In this document: positions 24,946 through 30,968 of the stretch, in pieces
Numbering within the stretch: position 1 is the first letter of the stretch
Layout of the letters: every line of letters starts with the position of its first letter
DNA from: an uncultured Prevotellaceae bacterium
Lineage (GTDB): Bacteria; Bacteroidota; Bacteroidia; Bacteroidales; Bacteroidaceae
Direction: 5' to 3'
NCBI GenBank assembly: GCA_902786665.1
Contig: CADADN010000004.1
Span: 1 to 64,000, forward strand
DNA length: 64,000 nucleotides
Translations under genes and position numbers: made by a program
Notes under the pieces: generated by a model
Told to the model about the DNA's origin: nothing
Database searches by the model: none
Seen by the model: the letters and a program-made list of their open reading frames with translations, nothing else

Positions 24946-25099
24946 CATCATCCTCTTGGGCAGCACACGCGACGGAAGGAATGCCACCTATCCACGCGGA
25001 AAGGTTTACAGTGTTCACGGCATCGCCCCTTGCATCATAGGTTGCGCCCACCATACCGGGAGTGGAAATGAACCACGAATATTGATAGAGCATGTCTAA
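24935..25099 (+). CDS. TRD-like mini-ORF 5 (intact)
   Basis: A 54-residue frame: IILLGSTRDGRNATYPRGKV, then YSVHGIAPCIIGC and EPRILIEHV. The order (Pro-x-G-x-VYS, HGIAPC, EPRILIE) is the complete recognition-segment layout seen just before motif IX in many phage C5 methyltransferases. Its stop overlaps the ATG of mini-ORF 6 by eight bases. It is the clearest member for defining the family. Confidence 0.75.
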   Translation: MSDNIILLGSTRDGRNATYPRGKVYSVHGIAPCIIGCAHHTGSGNEPRILIEHV

Positions 25100-25256
25100 A
25101 GTCATCAAGCTCGGCTACTACTCGCCCTCGCAAAACGGATTAATCGTTTCAAAGCACGGCATTTCTCCCTGCGTTTGTGGGGGGGGTAAAGGGCACGACA
25201 TCGACACGCCAAAGATACTGATTGAATATGAAAATCACAGTCATCAACAGCCATAG
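25092..25256 (+). CDS. TRD-like mini-ORF 6 with in-frame G8 run
   Basis: A 54-residue frame: LGYYSPSQNGLIVSKHGISP, then CVCGGGKGHD and TPKILIEYE plus a seven-residue tail. A G8 run (25179-25186) encodes part of the Gly stretch and is in frame as written, so this module reads as on. It overlaps mini-ORF 7 by 29 bases; the ATG of mini-ORF 7 lies right at the EYE codons. Confidence 0.7.
   Translation: MSKVIKLGYYSPSQNGLIVSKHGISPCVCGGGKGHDIDTPKILIEYENHSHQQP
25179..25186 (+). repeat. G8 homopolymer in mini-ORF 6
   Basis: Eight consecutive G, currently in frame; a one-base change would remove the conserved TPKILIEYE ending. Confidence 0.7.
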
Positions 25257-25363
25257 GGGGGGGCGTGGCAAGGACCATCAAGGCGCAGTATTACAAAACA
25301 AGCGTCGCCAATTTCCTTTTGCAAACGACAAGGGAAGCGACAGGAATACTGATAGAATATTAA
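25228..25363 (+). CDS. TRD-like mini-ORF 7, frameshifted at a G8 run
   Basis: ATG at 25228 (MKITVINSH). After the G8 run (25256-25263) the written frame drifts to a stop at about 25376. With seven G (or ten) it would read GGVARTIKAQYYKTSVANFL and end TGILIEY at TAA 25361-25363 (44 residues). GVARTIKAQYYKTSVANF is strongly reminiscent of C5 methyltransferase recognition regions, so the written form is probably off. The restored stop lies 10 bases before the methyltransferase ATG. Confidence 0.7.
25256..25263 (+). repeat. G8 homopolymer in mini-ORF 7
   Basis: Eight consecutive G that begin at the last base of the mini-ORF 6 stop codon; seven would restore the downstream module. Confidence 0.7.
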
Positions 25364-25373
25364 ACAACAAAAG

Positions 25374-27092
25374 ATGATTGCACAAATCAACATCCAAACC
25401 AGGGAGTGCAGATGCTTTGACATCCGCAAACTCTCGCCAAGGGAATGCCTCACATTGATGGGCGTCCCAAAGGAGTACATTGACAGAATGATGCAGAAGG
25501 CGGTGCGAACCTACAAGGCCATCGACGGCTGCGAGGAAGAACTTGCCTTGCTCGGACTTGACGATGCCGCCACGCCAAGGGAGATACGCGATGCGGCAGA
25601 AGAATTGTTGAACAAGCAAAATGAAGATGGCGAACACGACGCCGTACTTGCTGATAGAATACTAAGCGGCCCTCTCACCCTTGAAATCACCGACGGGCCA
25701 CACGGGGATGAGACTTTCGATTACGTTGTGACGCATTCGACAGCAAAGACTGTTGGTGAGTTTGTGCAGGAGGTGCTGCGCGAGCGTGCCGACGAATGGG
25801 GAGAGTTTATCTTTGGCAACAATTATTCCGGCTACAAATACAGGTGCGGCATATTGCTCAATCCGCTTCCCGACGAAAAGGCAAATCAAAAAATTGTCAG
25901 CATCAAGGCCAATGGCGGCTGGTCTGCCATGGACTACAATATCTACACCTCCGACTATTACAAAGAGCAAAAGGAGGAAGTCGAAAAGGAAAACGAAAAG
26001 AACCTTACTATTGAGCAAGCCCGCGACCGTCTTCTTGCCGCCCCACGGGTGGAGCGCACGGCCTTGGTGCAGCGCATATCCAACAGCAGCCTTTATAAGT
26101 TGGCTGGCAACAGCATTGTTTGCGACGTGCTGATGATGATTTATGAGGAAGCATTCTTCCCTACCGGCAACCGCTTGTCTGGCGAGCAGCCTTCCTTGTT
26201 CGACTTGCCGCAATTCTCCTTGCAGCGCGACTGGCAGGAGAAGCCTTGCAAGTTGCTCACCCTTTGCAGCGGCTACGACAGTCAGGCCATCGCCATGGAA
26301 ATGCTGAAGGAGAAACACCCGGACTTCGACTACCGCCTTGTGGCTTGGGCAGAGTACGACCCCGAAAGCAGCCGCCCCATCGACGAGCAGCCTGCCGTCG
26401 TGGCGCACAACCTGAATTTCCCGACACGGCAAGGGCGCAACCTTGGCGACATGACAAAAATCGACTGGCCGAAGTGGATGCACGACAACGACGCATATCC
26501 CGGCGACATCGACCTATTGACCTACTCCACACCTTGCACCGACATCTCACAGGCGGGCAAGCGTGCCGGCATCGCCAAGGGCAGCGGCACACGCTCCAGC
26601 ATCCTCTGGAGCACGGAGGATGCCATCGCCCACCTGAAACCGAAGATGGCCTTACAAGAGAATGTCCGTGCCCTTATCAACAAGGAGAACATGCCGCATT
26701 TCCGCGAGTGGTGCAGGGTGCTGGAGAGCCACGGCTATGTCAATTTTCTGCCGCCATCATTCCCGAAGGCCGACGGCACGATGACGATTGCCGGTGTACT
26801 GAATGCCCGCGACTACGGCGTGCCGCAGAACCGCGACCGCGTTTTCATGCTCTCCATCCGCAAGGATGTGCTGGGCGACACGCAGTATGAGTTTCCTCGG
26901 CCTTTTCCGCTCACGAAGACCATCGCCGACATCCTCGAAGACGATGCGCCAGCGTCGCTCTTCCTGAAGCCGCAGAGCGTGGAAGCCTTTCTGCGCAAGA
27001 ACGAGGACAACCAGGAATACATCTACGCCGTGACCGACCACAAGCCGACAGTGGAAGAGGTGGAGGGGATGATTGAAAAGGCAGGGAAATGA
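25374..27092 (+). CDS. Circularly permuted C5 cytosine-DNA methyltransferase
   Basis: A 572-residue enzyme that would transfer a methyl group from SAM to cytosine C5. The motif order is rearranged. Motif IX (IRKLSPRECLTLMGVP, 17-32) and motif X (YKLAGNSIVCDVL, 241-253) come first; then motif I (LTLCSGYDSQ, 295-304), IV (STPCTDISQAGKRAG, catalytic Cys388), VI (QENVRALI, 429-435 region) and VIII (QNRDRVFML, 485-493). Between IX and X lies an unrelated insert (about 60-230). There is no recognition domain inside the protein; it seems to be supplied by the mini-ORFs just upstream and the ORF just downstream. Permuted C5 enzymes are known (M.BssHII is one), but split recognition modules in series are not something I know to be described. 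Confidence 0.85.
   Translation: MIAQINIQTRECRCFDIRKLSPRECLTLMGVPKEYIDRMMQKAVRTYKAIDGCEEELALLGLDDAATPREIRDAAEELLNKQNEDGEHDAVLADRILSGPLTLEITDGPHGDETFDYVVTHSTAKTVGEFVQEVLRERADEWGEFIFGNNYSGYKYRCGILLNPLPDEKANQKIVSIKANGGWSAMDYNIYTSDYYKEQKEEVEKENEKNLTIEQARDRLLAAPRVERTALVQRISNSSLYKLAGNSIVCDVLMMIYEEAFFPTGNRLSGEQPSLFDLPQFSLQRDWQEKPCKLLTLCSGYDSQAIAMEMLKEKHPDFDYRLVAWAEYDPESSRPIDEQPAVVAHNLNFPTRQGRNLGDMTKIDWPKWMHDNDAYPGDIDLLTYSTPCTDISQAGKRAGIAKGSGTRSSILWSTEDAIAHLKPKMALQENVRALINKENMPHFREWCRVLESHGYVNFLPPSFPKADGTMTIAGVLNARDYGVPQNRDRVFMLSIRKDVLGDTQYEFPRPFPLTKTIADILEDDAPASLFLKPQSVEAFLRKNEDNQEYIYAVTDHKPTVEEVEGMIEKAGK
25621..25665 (+). other. Relic of a mini-ORF nested inside the methyltransferase gene
   Basis: In a different frame from the methyltransferase, ATG at 25621 opens 14 codons ending LLIEY and TAA. 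Bases CTGATAGAATAC at its end match the ends of mini-ORFs 2 and 7. It suggests the methyltransferase ORF arose by fusing a short motif IX module, one or more mini-ORFs, and the following insert domain. Confidence 0.5.
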
Positions 27093-27355
27093 AAACCATC
27101 GACAAGCAGGGCAACCTCTATTACGATCGTTTCAAGGGCGGTTTCGACGGCAACGTGCAAGGCGTTGGCGGCATCTGCCAGTGCATAACCGCCCCTAACG
27201 GGGTACATCGTCATTGTCAGCGTCGGATAAAGCGCATAGGCGGCTGCTATTGGAATCAACAAGAGCAATATGTGCGCCGCCCATTGTGGGGCATTTCCAG
27301 AACATTGAAAGCCGACGGAGGACACCCTGCGGGAATAATCATCGAGTATTATTAA
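27089..27355 (+). CDS. TRD-like ORF downstream of the methyltransferase (two fused modules)
   Basis: An 88-residue frame overlapping the methyltransferase stop (ATGA). Residues 1-42 include GNVQGVGGICQCITA. Residues about 53-88 include RIGGCYWNQQEQYV, then WGISRTLKADGGHPAGIIIE and YY, with the (G-I-S-R-T-L-K-A) core of a C5 recognition segment. It looks like two modules. With one G less at 27198-27201 the first would end in VIVSVG and stop where the second begins. It extends the array to both sides of the enzyme gene. Confidence 0.65.
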   Translation: MKTIDKQGNLYYDRFKGGFDGNVQGVGGICQCITAPNGVHRHCQRRIKRIGGCYWNQQEQYVRRPLWGISRTLKADGGHPAGIIIEYY

Positions 27356-27374
27356 TTATTAATTATTTACATTT

Positions 27375-27680
27375 ATGAGACATACAAGTGAAATCAAAGC
27401 AAACATTGACAGCGTGAAAGAACAAATGAATTTCCTAAGAGGAGATTTGGAAAAACTGACACGCGAGTTGGTCGTTTCAGCAGAAGCAGAGTTTGAATCG
27501 GAAAAGCAAGTAAAACGTGGAGGCAAAATCATTTCAAAAGGAGGAGAGACATATTTCTATGATGGATTTGTCGTTTCTTATGGAAGTGTTTATATGTTGT
27601 GCCATCCCGCCAAGAAAGATGGGACGGCATCGAAAGCCATTCGCCATTTTTATCCTGAGCAATTTGGATTTAATATATAA
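27375..27680 (+). CDS. Hypothetical protein with N-terminal coiled coil
   Basis: A 101-residue protein. Residues 1-45 form a charged helix, probably a coiled coil; 50-101 are beta-rich with KRGGKIISKGG and aromatic residues. No known domain. It separates the methyltransferase block from the clamp gene, with 21 bases to the latter. Confidence 0.55.
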   Translation: MRHTSEIKANIDSVKEQMNFLRGDLEKLTRELVVSAEAEFESEKQVKRGGKIISKGGETYFYDGFVVSYGSVYMLCHPAKKDGTASKAIRHFYPEQFGFNI

Positions 27681-27701
27681 CCATCAAAAAAATACAGAGT
27701 T

Positions 27702-28886
27702 ATGTTACAAATTTCAGTTGAGAGCAAGGATTTGGCACGCGCCATTGGCGTGGTGTCGAGAGTGATTAACAGGCGCAACATGCTCCCCGTCCTGGGGAAT
27801 GTGCTGCTTACCCAAAAGGACGGTGCTTTTTATGTCACAGGCAGCAATGGCGAAGCATGGGGCATGATGAAGATGCCGGAGGAATCGGTGTCGGTGCTCA
27901 GTGGCACTACGGCGGCTATCGGCACACGGCGCATCTGTCTGCCCACCGAGGCGATGAAGCAGATGTTGGGTTCCGTGCCCGACCAACGTCTTTTCTGCGA
28001 CATCGACGAGGAGAAACTGATGATGACCGTCAGCTACAATTCGGGGAAGTTCACCGTTCCCGTGGTGAATGCCGACGAATACCCGGAGCCGAAGGTGGCC
28101 GACAAGTCGGTGTGCGCCTTCGCGCTCGATGGCAGTTGGCTCATCCCCCGTGTGAAAGCTGCGAAGGTGTGCGTGAAGGAAAGCAATCTCCGGCCAGTCA
28201 TGTCAAACATCGCACTGGATGCCGACCATGAGGGTGTGTGCCTTGTCGGCACCGACGAACACACGCTCTACAAGGACCGCCTGCAGGTGGGTGTCGGCGG
28301 CGGTTTCTTGGAGGGCAACCCCGGCGTTGTGCTGCTCCACATGAGCGTCTTCGATGTCATTCAGGCCGCCTTCGCTTCTGCGGAGAGCATTCGCATAGAG
28401 ACCGACGGACAGATGGTGACGCTGCGCTCCGATGACTTCACGTTGACCCACCGAGGCACGGAGGGCAAATATCCCAATTACAATTCCGTCATTCCAAAGC
28501 AGCAGCCCCACCACGTCACCGTGAGCGTGTCGGCATTGACCGCCGCTATTCGTCGTGTGGCCATTTTTGCCAGCGAGTCGTCAAACATGATTATCCTCGG
28601 TTGGGACGGCAAGGACATCGTGCTTTCCGCCGACGACATCGACTACGGACGCGCCGCCAACGAGACCGTGGCACCCTCCGGCGACGACACCGACCTGCCC
28701 GGCGGCTTCCGCATCGGACTGAAGGCGGCTTGTCTGCTGGGCCTTCTCGGTTGCGTGAAGACTGGCACCGCCATCATGGAGTTCTCCGACAACAGCCGCG
28801 CCATCACCATCCGCGAGGAGGATGCCAACAGCAACCTCGTGCTGCTGCAAATGCCGATGAAGATTGATGACACGCCTACGACGTAA
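27702..28886 (+). CDS. dnaN: DNA polymerase III beta subunit (sliding clamp)
   Basis: A 394-residue clamp that encircles DNA and tethers polymerase and other enzymes. NMLPVLGNVLLTQKDGAFYV, YSVHGIAP-type motifs are absent; instead RPVMSNIALDADHEGVCLVG and the three-domain spacing fit DnaN. It is slightly longer than host clamps. A phage-encoded clamp suggests independence from the host replisome for lytic replication and may also attract the SSB-linked repair or modification proteins. It ends the block; a hairpin and terminator follow. Confidence 0.8.
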   Translation: MLQISVESKDLARAIGVVSRVINRRNMLPVLGNVLLTQKDGAFYVTGSNGEAWGMMKMPEESVSVLSGTTAAIGTRRICLPTEAMKQMLGSVPDQRLFCDIDEEKLMMTVSYNSGKFTVPVVNADEYPEPKVADKSVCAFALDGSWLIPRVKAAKVCVKESNLRPVMSNIALDADHEGVCLVGTDEHTLYKDRLQVGVGGGFLEGNPGVVLLHMSVFDVIQAAFASAESIRIETDGQMVTLRSDDFTLTHRGTEGKYPNYNSVIPKQQPHHVTVSVSALTAAIRRVAIFASESSNMIILGWDGKDIVLSADDIDYGRAANETVAPSGDDTDLPGGFRIGLKAACLLGLLGCVKTGTAIMEFSDNSRAITIREEDANSNLVLLQMPMKIDDTPTT

Positions 28887-28985
28887 GCCTAAACTTCCCA
28901 TTATACGAAAGCGCAGTAAGCGACTGGATCACGCCATACGAAGGCACATGGTGACACGCACGGCGTGACATCAATCACCAAACTT

Positions 28986-29011
28986 TGGTTGTGAAACCGA
29001 CTTCACAACCA
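28986..29011. repeat. Hairpin downstream of dnaN
   Basis: Perfect 10-bp stem TGGTTGTGAA with TTCACAACCA, loop of six bases, without a T run. Confidence 0.55.
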
Positions 29012-29023
29012 GAATAAATTTCT

Positions 29024-29060
29024 GCAGGGCAACGAGTGAGAGGTTTGCCCTGCGGTTTTT
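29024..29060 (+). terminator. Rho-independent terminator after dnaN
   Basis: GCAGGGCAA (29024-29032) pairs with TTGCCCTGC (29045-29053), followed by GG and six T. Confidence 0.8.
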
Positions 29061-29065
29061 TAGTC

Positions 29066-29145
29066 ACCCATTCGGGCGAGAAATCTTACAAAACATTTCT
29101 GTTTGATTTTGTTTTTGATTTTGTAAGATTTCTGCGCGAAGCGCA
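29066..29145. repeat. Composite hairpin element, family C, copy 5
   Basis: AGAAATCTTACAAAA (29079-29093) is the perfect complement of TTTTGTAAGATTTCT (29119-29133). Heads flank it: CACCC-attc-GGGCG type on the left and TGCGC-gaa-GCGCA (29133-29145) on the right. Together with the terminator and a promoter it fills the 433-base gap 28887-29319. Confidence 0.65.
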
Positions 29146-29251
29146 CTCCAAACCCTATTCAAAATTAAAATTTCTGTTCCATTTGCGCTTAATCATTATA
29201 GACGCCACAAAAGATAATAAATGTTAATCCGATTAACTATTTTGAATAAAC

Positions 29252-29284
29252 ATTTTCAAAATATATCTATAATGACTATATTTG
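29252..29284 (+). promoter_or_regulatory. Bacteroidetes-type promoter
   Basis: TTG at 29252-29254 and TATATTTG at 29277-29284, 22 bases apart, 35 bases before the ATG at 29320. Confidence 0.6.
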
Positions 29285-29319
29285 CAACCGTTAAACATAA
29301 ACCCAGAAAATTACCCGAT

Positions 29320-29550
29320 ATGGAACAATCCCAAATACCGTTCAAGTTGCCGACCCTCAGAGAACTGAAATCGCTCAACGAGGAGCAGCTCGGCAAAATC
29401 TTCTTTGAGTTGGAGCGGCACCGGGCAAAGGAACTGCTCGATGCGTCTGAAGAATACACCAACCGCATCGACTGGATAAACTTAGATTACGCCAGCGACT
29501 TCAAGATCCTTTCCGATATACTTGAAGAAATCAGGTCGAAAACGGCTTGA
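29320..29550 (+). CDS. Hypothetical small helical protein
   Basis: A 76-residue acidic helical protein (MEQSQIPFKLPTLRELKSLN). I chose the ATG at 29320 because an earlier in-frame ATG at 29221 lies upstream of the promoter. No known domain. It precedes the structured RNA region. Confidence 0.55.
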   Translation: MEQSQIPFKLPTLRELKSLNEEQLGKIFFELERHRAKELLDASEEYTNRIDWINLDYASDFKILSDILEEIRSKTA

Positions 29551-29607
29551 AAACTCACTTCTCTTTTGTAGATATAATCATTGTTATGATAAATAGCACA
29601 CAAATAC

Positions 29608-29785
29608 CACCACCCCGACGCGCAGGCTCCACTTTTGATAGTCCCATAATCAGGTGCCTGTGCGGGTGGTGTGAAACAACAAGCAAATCGGCCGGTTAAA
29701 GCCTTCCGTGGCACATGGCCGCTATCGTGAGATAGCAGCAGGTTCTTCCCAAGAATCCGTTTGGAACCGTAGGAGCATGTGCCAC
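29608..29785 (+). ncRNA. Structured RNA upstream of tRNA-like element 1
   Basis: Two extended helices are visible. The first pairs 29608-29615 with 29664-29671 and 29620-29627 with 29656-29663. The second pairs 29708-29717 with 29776-29785 (10 bp, perfect) and encloses hairpins GCTATC-gtga-GATAGC (29721-29736) and GGTTCTT-ccc-AAGAATC (29741-29757). The density of perfect pairing in a gene-free stretch suggests a functional RNA. It could be processed together with the tRNA-like element that follows 4 bases later. Family unknown. Confidence 0.5.
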
Positions 29786-29789
29786 TCCC

Positions 29790-29882
29790 ACCCGCTAAAG
29801 CAGTGATACAGGAACAACACTGCAATATCCGCTAACGTGTCTAAAACCTGAGATGAGGGGCGGTTCGATTCCGCCAGCGGGT
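29790..29882 (+). tRNA. tRNA-like element 1 (abnormal central region)
   Basis: A perfect acceptor stem (ACCCGCT, 29790-29796, with AGCGGGT, 29876-29882) and a canonical T arm (GGCGG-TTCGATT-CCGCC, 29859-29875 region) are present, plus a D-like arm (GCAG...CTGC with an AGG-containing loop). The 35 bases between D and T arms do not form a normal anticodon stem. CCGCTAA could be a GCT (Ser) anticodon loop, but its stem does not pair. Length 93 would suit a long-variable-arm tRNA. It may be a degenerate tRNA-Ser, a tRNA mimic or part of the larger upstream RNA; no encoded CCA. Confidence 0.45.
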
Positions 29883-29911
29883 GCAAAGATTATCCCAGAA
29901 AAGGGAACCCC

Positions 29912-29933
29912 GTCCGACCGATTTCGGGCGGAC
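29912..29933. repeat. Hairpin family D (CCGATTTCGG core), copy
   Basis: GTCCGaCCGA-tt-TCGGgCGGAC, one mismatch, 8 bases before an ATG. Other family D copies: 12240-12259 (looser), 57864-57887, 58849-58867, 59830-59853, 62137-62152. Confidence 0.5.
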
Positions 29934-29940
29934 ATCAAAA

Positions 29941-30228
29941 ATGGCATTCAAAACAACATGTATTATGAAAGAAGATAAACCATCAGTCATCCCAGATGTT
30001 ATAGGGGCGATTTCAGAAACCGTTTGGGAACAGCGGCGATACGAGACTGCAAAGGAGCTGTTGAAACATATCTACACCTTTTCTTTGAATACAATCCAAA
30101 AACATGGTCTTCCTGAAGAATATCAAGACCTTGGCCATGCGGAATGCGAAAGAAAGCTCATAAAGTCAATCACTGATGATGCAGTGTTCATCGCAGATGC
30201 CTTGATTCTTCGGTTGAGACAACACTAA
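29941..30228 (+). CDS. Hypothetical helical protein
   Basis: A 95-residue protein (or 87 if the in-frame ATG at 29965 is used), mostly helical. No known family. A hairpin of family D (29912-29933) lies just upstream of the ATG. It overlaps no other gene. Confidence 0.55.
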   Translation: MAFKTTCIMKEDKPSVIPDVIGAISETVWEQRRYETAKELLKHIYTFSLNTIQKHGLPEEYQDLGHAECERKLIKSITDDAVFIADALILRLRQH

Positions 30229-30238
30229 CGAAAAAAAT

Positions 30239-30424
30239 ATGTTCTACATAGAACCGGACAATGGAAACAACGACAGCGGGAACAACGATTTGGGATGCTT
30301 GCTGTTTGCCATCGCTATGGTGCTGATGATGGCGTTTTGCAGTCATGGTGACAAACTCGACCATATAGACCGTGACTTGAATGACATAAAGCATGAAATA
30401 AAAATGCTGAAGATACGACAATGA
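30239..30424 (+). CDS. Small membrane protein
   Basis: A 61-residue protein with a polar Asn/Asp-rich N terminus, one hydrophobic segment (GCLLFAIAMVLMMAFC, about 19-34) and a charged helical tail likely to form a coiled coil. Probably a single-pass membrane protein. No lysis gene is identified in the window, but nothing here specifically marks this as a holin. Confidence 0.55.
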   Translation: MFYIEPDNGNNDSGNNDLGCLLFAIAMVLMMAFCSHGDKLDHIDRDLNDIKHEIKMLKIRQ

Positions 30425-30441
30425 AAATGAATAAAAACATG

Positions 30442-30576
30442 GTAAGCGTAATCGTAATTGGATAACGGTGCTCCTACGCAGGAGGAATACGTGGAAATAA
30501 AGGATCCTGAATACCACGATACACCAATGCTGCGTGACAGCCAAGGTGTTTGGAAGTTCGAGTCTTCCCGCTTACC
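30442..30576 (+). tRNA. tRNA-like element 2 (expanded)
   Basis: Acceptor GTAAGCG (30442-30448) pairs perfectly with CGCTTAC (30569-30575), extendable by one more pair outside. T arm GGAAG-TTCGAGT-CTTCC (30552-30568) joins it directly. A D-like arm (30452-30468, loop with GG) and a stem CTCC...GGAG (30471-30484) around TACGCA follow. Between that stem and the T arm lie about 65 extra bases with two further stems, CGTGG/CCACG (30490-30494, 30514-30518) and ACACC/GGTGT (30521-30525, 30545-30549). At about 135 bases it is much longer than any normal tRNA. Confidence 0.45.
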
Positions 30577-30600
30577 CCCCCACACAAAGAAATAAAAAAT

Positions 30601-30756
30601 ATGACCCTCAATCAAATCATTAATCAAATCACCCCCCCCATTTACTTCACTCCCTTCGAGATATGGTTAGAAGCACTAAGCACATTTCATTTCTCCGTAT
30701 GTGACGGCTCCGCCGTTGCCCTCTCCAACCCACCATTCAAACCACAAGACCCATGA
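30601..30756 (+). CDS. Small hypothetical protein with C8 run
   Basis: A 51-residue protein (MTLNQIINQITPPIYFTPFE). It contains a run of eight C (30632-30639) in frame and a family A hairpin encoding SVCDGSAVAL near its end. It overlaps the next gene by four bases (ATGA). Function unknown. Confidence 0.45.
   Translation: MTLNQIINQITPPIYFTPFEIWLEALSTFHFSVCDGSAVALSNPPFKPQDP
30691..30719. repeat. Dispersed hairpin family A, copy 3 (inside a gene)
   Basis: TTCTCCGTAT followed by stem GTGACGG with CCGTTGC (30701-30707, 30713-30719; two G-U pairs). Compared with copy 1 the stem changes on both arms. Confidence 0.6.
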
Positions 30757-30968
30757 AAGTAACCCACCACATCACTACAAACATGCGTGGCTTCCAGAAT
30801 TGGATGCGTCGCCACCCACGAAAGCACACCGATGGTTTCTTTTCCTTTAATGGTAAGGAACTGAAGCATGAGCAAATCAAGCGCATCGTTGACTATGCTG
30901 TTGAAAAAGGCTACCGCACCGATGACGACATACCAGGTGAGGAAGTAGAGAAACTGTTGAGCGAATGA
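30753..30968 (+). CDS. Small basic hypothetical protein
   Basis: A 71-residue protein with a basic first half (MKVTHHITTNMRGFQNWMRR) and a helical second half. It overlaps both neighbours by four bases, so translation is coupled. No known domain. Confidence 0.55.
   Translation: MKVTHHITTNMRGFQNWMRRHPRKHTDGFFSFNGKELKHEQIKRIVDYAVEKGYRTDDDIPGEEVEKLLSE

Noticed and set aside
24202-25363. The mini-ORFs as simple remains of one decayed long methyltransferase recognition domain
   Set aside because: Regular 4-29 base stop-start overlaps, separate ATGs and independent conserved ends are not expected from random decay, although it cannot be fully excluded without relatives.
29790-29882. tmRNA
   Set aside because: No tmRNA 5' sequence, no tag-reading frame and no typical pseudoknots could be recognised.
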